From an uncultured Rhodospirillaceae bacterium (lineage in GTDB: Bacteria > Pseudomonadota > Alphaproteobacteria > Rhodospirillales > Casp-alpha2): a DNA stretch of 64,000 nt. The stretch lies in contig CAJWCU010000018.1 in the NCBI GenBank assembly GCA_913030825.1, positions 1 to 64,000 of the forward strand, written 5' to 3'. The notes under the pieces are model-generated. The model was given only the letters and a program-made list of their open reading frames with translations. It did not search any database and was not told the DNA's origin. The position numbers and the translations under genes are program-made. Below are positions 15,001 to 27,000 of the stretch, piece after piece (the first letter of the stretch is position 1; each line of letters begins with the position of its first letter).

Positions 15001-18000
15001 CGGCTCGTTCACTTACACCCCGGCGGTCGGCTTCTACGGCACCGACACCTTCACCGTGACCATCCAGGAAACGGGCGGCCCGGCGCGGACGGAAACTGTA
15101 ACGATCGAGGTCGTGCCGGACCTGATCCCGCTGGCTCATGACCAGAACACGGATGCGACCTGGGAAACGGCCGCGAACTGGGGCGGCGCGCTGCCGACCG
15201 CCCTGAACCTGGCAACGCTGGACGCCGGCGCTGCGTCCTCCGTCACCCTCGCATCGGATGCGGGTACGGTCGGCTCACTGGACATGACCGACACGGGCCT
15301 GACCATGAATGCCGTGGGCTCGGCCTTGGTGGTCGCCGGCGAGACGATCCTGGGCAGCGGCGAGACCATCGATCTCTCGAGCACCGCCAGCCTGACCCTG
15401 AACGACGCGGACCTGCAGGGCGACGTCAGCATCCAGGGGACTTCGACCCTGACGATCGACGGCAACGCACAAACCTCCGTCGCCTCGCTTCTGACCCTCA
15501 ACAGCTCCGGAGCCTCGTTGGGCGGCTCGGGTACGTTCAATTACCAGGGTGCCACCTTCACCTGGAACAGCGGCACCATCGACATCGCCGACATGGACGT
15601 TACGGGTGCTGCGACGGTCAACCTTTCGAGCAGCAGCACCAAGGTACTCGACGGCACGACGCTTGACCTTGCGGACAGCGGCACCCAGTTCACCTATTCC
15701 GGCTCCGGGTTCCAATTGACCAACGACGCGGCGATCAACGTCACGTCGAACGCCACGCTGATCCTGGAAGGCTCCAACACGCTCGACGCCGGCGTCGGTA
15801 GCGCCAACGTTCTTCATATTGGAACAGGCGGCGTCCTGGCCCGCAGCACTAGCGGGACATCGACCATCGACGTCGTCACCAACCTGGACGCCGGCGGCAC
15901 CATCGATATCGACACGGGCTTCATGAACTTCACAGGCGGCGGCGCCATCAACGGCACCATCGACGTCGCCGGCGGCACCATCGCGACCCTGCAGGGCGGC
16001 GGCACCTGGACCACCGGCGCCTCGACCGACTTGGCGGGGATGGGCTCGATCCTGCTGAACGGGTCAACCACCAACCTGGACGTGAACGGCCCGTTGACGG
16101 TCGATGCGGGCCTGACCTTCACCCATACCACCGGCATCGTCACGATCGGCTCCGGCAATCTCATGTCGGTTCTGGGCGATTACGACTGGAGCAACGGGAC
16201 CATCACGGGCCTCGGGACGTTCACGATCGGCGCGAACGGCGCTCTGACCATGCTGTCTTCGGGAACCAAGACCTTCGACGGCATCGCGGTGAACGTTACC
16301 GGCGCCGGATCGACCTTCTATTACGAAAGCGGTGCCGCCGGCCTGCACTTCGCAAGCGGCACGCTGATGACGGTCGACAGCGGCGGCACGCTCACGCTGG
16401 GCGGCTCCAATTCGATTTCCGACGACGACGCCTCCGACAACCGGATCCTCATCGGCGCCGGCGGCACGATGGAGCGCACCGGCTCCGGCACGACCATCGT
16501 CAACGTCGACCTGGATGTGAACGGTACGCTCAACCTGACGGGCGGCGATCTGGATCTGTCCGGCTCGGCCTTGCTTGCGGGCGCCGTGAACATCGGTGCG
16601 GGCTCGACCCTGGGCCTGAAAGGCAACGGCCAGACCTACGACCTGAACGCGACGAACTTCGGCGCGTCCGCGGGCACGATAGAGCTCAGCAACTCCAACG
16701 CGACCCTATCCCTCAGCGGCAACACCACCATCGTCGCGACCATGAATCTGGCGCAGCTCAGCGGCACGATTGACGTCACCGCGCCGCAGGCTTTGACGAT
16801 CGAAGGCATTCATGACTGGAACGCCGGCACGATCAGCGGCGACGGCACGATCACCTATACCAACGGCGGCGAATTGAACCTGGGCTCGTCCAGCACGAAA
16901 ACCCTGGACGGCATGGACCTGAGCATCGCCAACGGCACGTTCACCTACGAAAACGGCGCCAGCGGTCTGACCCTGACCAACGACGCCGCGATCGACATCG
17001 GCGCCCTGGGCGTGATGCGCCTGGAAGGCAACGGCACGATCTCCGACGGCACCGGCACATTGAACCAGGTCTCGGTTCAGGCAGGCGGTGAACTGGTCCG
17101 CGACGGGGCCGGTTCGACCACGTCCATCGATACGGCGCTCGACCTCGACGGTACGCTGACCATGACCGCGGGCAACCTGACGCTCCGCGGCGGCGGCATC
17201 TACAACGGCACCATCGATTTCGCGGCGGGCACAATCCTGACCATGCAGGGCACCGCGACCTATACCTTCAACAACACCGCCGATTTCACCGGCACGGGCG
17301 GCACCCTGGCCCTGACGGGCAGCACCACGGGCCTGCAGATCACCAACGGCCTGACCCTCGACGCCGGGCTGACGCTGATGCAGACCTCCGGCACGATCAA
17401 TGTCGTCGCCGGCACGTTCCAGGTCGACGGGGCCCATGACTGGTCGGCCGGAACGCTGACCGGTGCGGGTACCCATTCCTACCAAGCGGGCAGCGCGCTG
17501 AACCTCCTGAGCTCCAGCACCAAGATCATCGACGCCACGGATCTGACGATTAACGGCGGCGCGATGACCTACGGCACCGGGGTCAGCGGCCTTCGCCTGG
17601 ACAATACCGCGACCCTGAACGTCACCAACGGCGGCACCTTGGCCCTGCAGGGCAACGGCACGATTACCGACGGCGGCACGGGCCTGAACCAGTTGTTCGT
17701 CCTCGGCACGGGTTCTCTGATCCGCGACACGGATGCGGGTACCACGTCCATCGACGTCTCCGTCGGCTTCACCGGCACGATCGACGTGCAGACCGGCAGC
17801 CTGCGCCTGCTCGGCGGCGGCAGCCTGGGATCAAACCTGGATATCGCGGCCGGCGCCGAGATCGAACTGAACAACAGCGTCTTCACCGTCGACGCGAATG
17901 TCACCGTGTCCGGCGGCGGCATGCTGACGGTCGTCGGGTCCGGCACCGACGTGAATATCGGCACCGGCATCATCCTGACCATCGCCGCCGACAGCGACCT

Positions 18001-21000
18001 GCAATTCAGCAGCGGTGACATTCTCGGCACCGGATCGCTGGACGTCGCGGGCGACATGATCTGGGATGCGGGCACGATCTTCGCCCCCATCGACATTCAG
18101 GCCGGCGCCACGCTGACCACCGGTACGACAGGCGTCAAGACAATGGATTCCGGCGTGCTGGACATCACCGGCGCGATGACGATGAACAGCAGCGGCAGCA
18201 TCACGATGCAGAACGGTGCCGCGGTCAACATCTACGCCGGCGGCAGCATCGATTTGACCAGCACCGCGGGCTTCACCGCCGGGACGGCGCCGGGGATCAT
18301 GACCATCGCCGCGGGCGGCACGCTGACGAAATCCGTCTCCGGCTCCGCCGATGTCGATATCGACATCACCAACAACGGTGACATTCACGTCACGGCCGGC
18401 ACTTTGCGGATCGATGCCTCGACCCTGACAAACAACGCCAACATCACCATTGACGAAGGTGCCACCCTCTCGATCTCGAACGGATCGCTGATCAACACCG
18501 GCACCATCGAAGGCGACGGCACCATCACCCTGTTCGGCACCGGCACGCTGACCAACGACGGCACCATCGAAGTCGGCGGCATCGACCAGATCGGCGACTT
18601 CACGGTCACCGGCGATATCGGCAGCGTCTCCGCAACCAACCAGTTCGTGTTCGAAATCGACAGCGTCGGCAGCTACGACCAGTTGACCGCCAACGACATC
18701 ACGCTGACTGCGGGCACGGACGAACTGGTCCTCGACTTCACGAATTACACCCCGGCGGACGGCGACGTGTTCAACATCGTCACCTTCGCGGACAACGACC
18801 ATAACGTCTCCGACATCTTCGACACGGTGACGGTGATCGGGCTCGGCGGATACGACACCACCGTCAACTACACCGCCTCGGGCATTTCGGTCACGGTCAA
18901 CGAAATCACGCTGCAGGGCAACGTGGTCGACGGCTACATCCAGGGTGGCTTCGTCTATGCCGACGCGGACGACGACGGCACCTTCGACACCGGCGTCGAA
19001 GCAAACGACACAACCGGCTTCGACGGCGAATTCGACCTGGGCGCCGGGGTCACGGGCACGCTGTATCTGACCGGCGGCGTCGACGTGTCCACGGGCCTGG
19101 CCTTCGAAGGCGTGTTGAGCGCCCCCGAAGGATCGACCGTCATCACGCCGCTGACCACCCTGGTCCAGGGCCTGATCGAGGCCGGCCAGGACCAAGCCAC
19201 GGCGATCGCCAACGTCAAAGCGCTGCTGGGTATTGTCGCCACGACGGAAAACATCCTGACCTACGATCCCGTGGCCGGGACCAAGAATTCCGAAACCGAC
19301 GGCGTCGCCATCATGCGCGCCGGGGTGAAGTTGCAGAACGTCCTGGCCCAGGTCACGGCAACCTTGCTGGGTGCTTCCGCAGCACTTGCCGCCGACGCGG
19401 TGTTCAAGGCCGCCGTCGCCGCCATGGCCTCCGAGATCAATTCCGGCAGCCTAACCAGCCTGTCCAACGCCACCGATATCGAAGACTTGATCAACGCCGC
19501 CGCGGCTCTGCCGCTGGCGGGCCTGTCCGGCAGCGAGCAAACCGCCGTGGCCAACGTCGCCGCCGACATTTCTACGGTGATCGTCGGCATGGTCGGCGAA
19601 GCCGACGGCGCCACCGGCACAGGTACGACCTTCCTTGAGAATATCGCCAAGATCGGTGTCGTGGCGCAGGGCTCCGCCGCCGACGCCATGGAAGATGCCG
19701 TCTCGACCCAGAGCACCACGGCCCTGACGATCGACTTCACCGGCGCCAACCTGACCGCGGCGATCACCGCCGCCGAATTCGGCGACGTCGACGGCATCCT
19801 GTTCGGCACGGCAAGTGCGGATAACCTGACCGGCACGGCGAACGACGACATCATCGACGGCCTGGGCGGCAACGACACCATCGACGGCGGCCTGGGCGAC
19901 GACGTGCTGTTCGGCGGCGACGGGGACGATACCCTGTCCGGCGGCGAAGGCTTCAACATCCTGGTCGGCGGTGCGGGCAACGATACCTTCCTGGAAAGCG
20001 CCTTGTCCGCCGCAGACGGCAACACGAATGCGGTTTCCTACACCCATGCGACCGCGGGCATCACCCTGACCACAACGGTCGGCGGCAACCTGGAAGTTGT
20101 CGGCGATGCCTCCGTCGGCACCGATACCATCATCAATGCAGACCGCATTCATGGCTCGGGCTTTGATGATCAGTTCAATATCAACGGTGATTGGCTCGGA
20201 TCGCAGTACTCGACCTTCGGCGGCGGATCGACCGGCCAATTCAATGAAATCCGGGGCGGCGCCGGCGACGACACCATCACCGGTAACGGCTACACCCGCC
20301 TGAGCTTCAGCGACGCTCAGGCCGGCGTGACCATCACCTTCTCGGGTGCCGGTGCCGGCACGGCGCACCTGACGAGCAACGCCGGCGCGACCCTGGATCT
20401 CGACGACGGAACGGGGGTCGATACCTTCTCCGGCGTCAACGGCATCCGCGGTTCCGCCTACGATGATGTCGTCACCGGCTCCAGCGCCGATGAAGAATTC
20501 CGCATGATCGGCGGCAACGACGTTATCGATGGCGGCGGCGGCAGCGACTGGGCCCGCTTCACGGGTGCGGACAGCATCTACGTCAATCTGTCGGGCCAAA
20601 ACATCTCGGTCTTCGGGTCGATCAGCGTCGGCGCCGGCACGGCCATCGACGGCGACGGCGGCGTCGATACCCTGATCAGCATCGAAAATGCCCGCGCTTC
20701 GGGCGATGCCGACGCCGTGTTCATCGGCGACGACGGCGACAACCAGTTCCGCGCGGATGCCGGACAGGACATGTTCCTGGGCAACGGCGGCGCCGATACG
20801 TTCCGGCTGGGATCGGGCGACGCCGTTGGCGATTTGGTCGTCTACAACGACAAGACCGATTCCGTCTTCGGGTCCATGGACGTCGTCCGCGATTTCGTCG
20901 ATGCCCAGGACTTCATCGTCTTCCAGGGCATGGCGGGGATCAACCTGACCCCGACCAGCGAGACCTTCGTCACCGATATTTCGACGACCATCGGCAACAT

Positions 21001-24000
21001 CACGGGTGGCGGCACGCCGAACCAGATCTACTTCTTCCAGGACGGCACGCACGGCTATGTCTACGTCAACGGCTCCGGCTCCGGCGTCGACTTCGACGGC
21101 ACGCTAATCCAGATCTACAACCACACCGGCATCCTGACCGCTCCGTCCTTCGACACCGGCACCCACCTGACCGAAGACCTGGGTTACGGCTTGACCGAAA
21201 TCGCCGGCACCATCGGGCCCGACGTCCTGACCGGCACAGCCGCCGACGAGTTCCTGAACGGCGGCGAAGGCGACGACACCCTGGACGGCGGCACCGGAGA
21301 CGACGTGATCGACGCGGGCAACGGCTGGGATACGATCATCGGCGGTGTCGGCAACGATACCTTCATCGGCGGCGACCGGGGCAATACGCTGCTGGACGTC
21401 AATATCGTCGATTACTCGGGCGCGACCGGCGCCATCACCGCGACCCTGGGCACGACGTCGACCGTTTCCGACGGCGAAGGCACGACCGATACGGTCGAGA
21501 TGATTTCCAGCTTCTACGGCTCGTCCGGGAACGATGTCTTCAACATCGACGAAACCTATGTCTCCGAACACGGCAACTTCGCGATCATCCGCGGCAACGC
21601 CGGCGACGACACGATCACAGGCATCGACACGGATGCGGCGAACGGCGTCGAAATCACGATCCGTGCCGATTACGTCAATGCCGCGGACAGCGTCACGGTG
21701 AACCTGGGCACTCAGTCGGCGACCTCGACGGCGGGCGGCGACGCCGCCGGCATCGGCAACGACACCCTGGTCAACGTCTCGGAAATTCAGGGCTCATCCT
21801 ACGGTGACTTCCTGACCGGCAATGGTGATGACAACTCTATCCGCGGCCGCGGCGGCGACGACACCATCGACGGCGGCGGCGGCACCGACCGCGCGGATTA
21901 CGCCCGCTCGCTCGATCAGGTCGTCGTCAACCTGTCGGGCAGCACGTTCCAGACGACTCTTCACGACGGCACGACCGTGACCCTCAACTCGGGCGAGGCC
22001 TGGGACGGTGAAGGCGGCCTCGACACCCTGATCAGCATTGAAAACATCCGCGGATCGCGCTTCGCCGACGACATCCTGGTCGGCAGCAGCGGCAACAACG
22101 ACATCCGGGGCGAATACGGCGACGACACCCTGATCGGCGGCGGCGGCAGCGACGTACTGCGCGGCGGATACGGCGCCGACTACTTTGTGATCGAAAGCGG
22201 TGATACGGCGACGGACACCATTAAAGACTTGGATGTCCTCGATATCATTGACCTGACCCAGATCGTCACCTTGGACGGCGTGACCCTGGCGTTGCAGCAG
22301 AACGGTACCGATGTCGAGATCGTCGACAACAACGCGCCCAGCACCGTTTACGCACTTGTCGAAAACACCCTTGTCGCGGATCTGTTCCTGGATCCCGCCG
22401 GCTACGTCACCCGGACGGACTTCAACTTGGTGCTCGGTACGGATGCCAGTGAGACCCTGAACGGCACCGCCGCGAACGACGTGTTCAAGCCGCAGAACAA
22501 CGATCCGTCGGTCGGCGACGTCATCGTCGCCAGTGATGGAAACGATACGGTCCATTTCCAGGGCACCGAAGACGGCTTCTACACGGTCAACTATTCGTCC
22601 CGGACGGGCCATATCGAAGCGACGATCAACCAGACCCACGGTCTGATCGAAGAAGACAGCAATAACGACGGCTTCGTCGACAACACGGTGACGCTGATCA
22701 ACATCGAAGACGGCATCAACCCGACCGGCGGCGGCGGGTTGTCGATCCGCGGCACGGCCGGCGACGACACCGTGACGACGAACCGCAACGACAGCACGCT
22801 GATCGAGTTCCGCGGCCTGGCGGGCGACGACACCTTCGTCGGCGGCGACGGCTGGGACCGCATCAGCTATCGCAGCGATGGTGCCGGCGTCGTCGTCAAC
22901 CTGGGCGACACGGCGGAAACCCATAGCGGTTCGTCCATCGCCGCGCGGACCGCCCTGGACGGCGCCGGCGATACCGACACCCTGTTGGGCGATATCGACG
23001 AAGTGCGCGGCTCCAACTACACCGACATCCTGGTCGGCGGCGACGCGGACGAACGGTTTATCACCGAAAAGGGTGACGACACCATCGACGGCGGCGGCGG
23101 CACCGATACCCTGCGCTACGACCGCGGTGGCATCGAAACCGTAACGGTGGACCTGTCGACCAATACGGGCTCGGTCACGTTCAGCGGCCCGATCGTCCAC
23201 ACCCAAACGATCTACAACGTCGAGAACATCCGGGGCTCGGTCGGCAACGACATCATCACCGGCGACGGCAGCGCCAACCGCCTGGAAGGGCGCCATGGCG
23301 ACGACACGCTGACCGGCGGTGCGGGCAACGACGTGCTGATCGGCGGATCGGGCGACGACTCGCTGATCGGCGGCGCGGACAACGATGTATACGTCTACAA
23401 CGACGCCAGTGCGTCCTCCGGCTCGTCGCAGCCCGGTGCGACGGGCGGCAACGACGTCATCGACGACATCAGCGGCACCGATACCCTGAAGATTGACGCT
23501 GCCTTCGACGTCCTCGGCGGTGTGATTACGGGGAGCGACCTCGTCCTGACGGTTGAAGACGACAGCGAAGCCACCTTCACCATTACGATCCTCGCCCAGA
23601 ATGCGGGCAGCGGCGTCGAGACGATCCAGTTCGATTTCGATGAGGATGGCGCCCTCGAGAGCTACGCCTTGGCGACCGGCTTCGTCAACACGGGCGCCTC
23701 CGAAGACATTCTGGTCGCGGGCAGCGGCGGCGCCAATGCGATCGCCGGTGGATCGGGCAACGATATCCTGCTGGGCAACGGCGGCGACGACACGCTCGTC
23801 GGCAACGGCGGCGACGATTTGATCCTGGGCGGCGCCGGGGCTGACTCCATGACTGGTGGCGCGGGCAGCGACACCTTCGAGTTCGATATCGGCGATTCCG
23901 GCATCGGTTCCGGAACGCGCGACCGGATCATGGACTTCGACGCCGACAGCGATCTGATCGATCTGGTCAATATCGTCTCCGGCACCTTCGATTACATCGA

Positions 24001-27000
24001 CTCCGCCGCATTCAGCGGCGGTTCCGACGGCGCGGAGGCGCGGCTCAACGGCTCCATCCTTGAAATCGACGTCGACGGCGACGCCACCACGGATATGGAG
24101 ATCGACCTCACGGGTCTCGCGGGCACGCTGGACACCACTGACTTCATTATAGGTTCCGCCCCCAACCAGGCCCCGATGGTCCTGGGCGCCAGCGCCGCCG
24201 GCACCGCCCTGACCTTCGACGGCGACGCCTACGCCCGCCAAGCCGACGCATCCTATGCCATCGCCGGGTCGTCCTTCACCGCCGAAGCCTGGATCAACAC
24301 CTCCGTCGCCGGCGCCATGACGATCATGGAACTGGGCGGCGATACCGGGAACAGCGCGGTTCTGGAATTGGACGCCACCGGTCACCTGTTCGGCACCTTC
24401 TCCGGCATCGGCGCGACCCCGGCGACGACCGCCGCGATCAACGACGGCGGATGGCATCACGTCGCGGTTGTCTACGACAGCGGGGCCAGCGCAAACGGCA
24501 CGGTGACGCTCTATATCGACGGCGAAGCGCAGCCGGAAACCGTGACGGCCCTGGCTTCCGCGCCCTCGATCGGCACGGGCGAGATCAATATCGGCAACAA
24601 CTTCGCCGGAGACGGCCCCTTTACCGGCATGATCGACGAAGTCCGCCTGTTCAACGATGCCCGCACGGATCAGGAACTCTTCGAAAATCACGTCGTGCCG
24701 TTGGATCCCGCGGCCGAGGGCGCCAACCTGCTGGCCTACTTCCCGATGGACGATTTCTACGACGACGGCACCCACTCCGCTTCGCCAAACCTGGGCACCA
24801 TCGGCGGCAACCTGCAGGGCGGCGCCGGTTACGGCACGCCGTCCGAGCCGACGATGACACCGATTCTGACCAATGCGCTCGTCTTCGACGGCACGGACGA
24901 CTACGTCGATCTGCCGGATATGAGCAGCGCCGGAACCATGACCGAATTCACCATGGAAACCTGGGTCAAGTTCGACAGCCTGCCCACCGGCACCGGCAAT
25001 ATCATGACCCTGTTCGCCGAAGACGGCGCCGGCGTGGAATGGATATTGAAGGACTCGGGGGCGAATGGCTCCGTCGAAATGGCCTTCTCGCTCGGCTCCG
25101 CGACCTACAACGCGGTCACAATTGATCTCGCCGGCGTTGAAGGCGAATGGATCCATCTGGCCCTCGCCGTGGGTCAGACCGGCGGTGCATCGCCAAACAC
25201 CACGGCTGCCGCCTATATCAACGGCAATTTGGCCGACGACTTCTCCGCCGGGAGCTTCCCCGCGGCCACATCCGTGACCCTCGGCCCGTCGCAGATCGGC
25301 GCGAATGAAGGCGGCAATCTCATCGACGGACAGATGTCGGACTTCCGCATCTGGAACGTGAATCGCAACGGCGAAGACATTTACGACAACATGAACCGGG
25401 CGCTGACGGGCGACGAAGCGGGACTGATCGGCCATTGGCCGATGACCGATGGCCCGACGGGCCCGGCAGGATCGGTCATCGACAACAGCGCCTATGGCTT
25501 CGACGGCACCCCCGTGGGCGGCATCGAATACACAACGACGGGCGCGCCGATTTACAGCACGACGATCCAGGTCGAAGCCGGCGCCAGCTACGCGGGTGAG
25601 ATCGGCGTGTACGATCCGGAAGACGACAGCACGACCGTCACTTTGCTGTCGGGCGGCGAGCCGGGCCATGGCACGGTGACCGTCGACAGCGTGACGGGCG
25701 GCTTCCGGTATGAGGCGGACGAGGATTACACCGGCATCGACAGCTTCAAGGTCCAGGTCGACGACGGTACCGGCAACCTCGTGACCCAAACCATCCTATT
25801 GAACGTCACCGATACCACCGACGCCGATGCGCTTGAGATCGGCACCGCCGGCGCCGACGTTCTTGACGCCTTCGGCGGCGACGATATCCTCGACGGCCTG
25901 GCGGGCGATGACGAGCTCTATGCCGGCGGCGGCAACGACGTGTTGATCGGCGGCGCCGGGCAGGACACGCTTTGGGGCGGCGGCGGATCGGACCAGTTCG
26001 TCTATCTTTCCACGGACGAATCGGATGTCGGCTCGACCTATCGCGACACCATCCTGAACGCCAACTTCGACAACAACTCCGCCGACCGCGACTATATCTA
26101 CCTGGAAGGCATCATCGCCGACGGGGACGAATTCGCCTTCGAAAGCGACGGCGTCCTGGATAGCCTGACTGGCCTGATCCAGAGCATCCTGGTCGGCGAT
26201 ATTCTTAAGATCGATACGGGCTGGAACGGCGCTCTCGACTTCGGCGCCGACATGGAAATCGACATCACCGGCTATACCGGCGAACTCGATACCTCCGACT
26301 TCGTCATCGTCACGCATTCCACCGGCACGGACATCGACGATGCCTATACCGGGCGCACGGGCAACGATTACATCGCCGCCTCGACCACAACCTCGACCGC
26401 GGGCTCGCCCGGCGCTGTCACCGGCGGCGATACCATCACCCTGGCGGGTGGTGCGGACGGCACGGATACGCTGATCCTGAGCGAACTCGAGTTCGAGCTG
26501 ATCAGCGCGACGATGGTCGGCAGCAACCTGGAACTCGTCTACCTGGATATGCTCGGCGCGGGGTATTTCCATAAGACAACGGTCGTCAACCACGCGACCA
26601 ACGCGCTGGACTACATCAAGGTCGATCTCGACGACATGACCGACGGGCTCGAGACCTATGCCCTGGCCAATACGACCACGGCGGCCACGGGCGAAAATAC
26701 GCTGATCGCCGGGACGACCGGCGTCGATATCCTGACCGGCAACACCGGCGACGACCTGCTGCTCGGCAATGCGGGCAACGACACCTTGATCGGTGGAGAC
26801 GGCAACGACATGCTTCTCGGCGGTGCAGGCGACGATTCCTACGACGGCGGCGCCGGCGACGATACCGTGTCGTTCTTCGGTGCCGACAACGGCGTGATCG
26901 TCGATCTGAGCTTGGGCACGGCCGGCGACGACGGCTACGGCGGCACGGGCGATACCTTCACCAATATCGAAAACATCGAAGGCACCGATTTCGCCGACCA

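Noticed and set aside
21794..25789. Very long antisense frame (1,331 codons), with others of 545 to 954 codons opposite the giant gene
   Set aside because: They lie opposite one continuous, domain-rich gene. Their products are Val/Gly/Ala/Arg/Asp-rich without recognisable domains, which is what the complement of GC-rich Asp/Gly/Thr codons gives.
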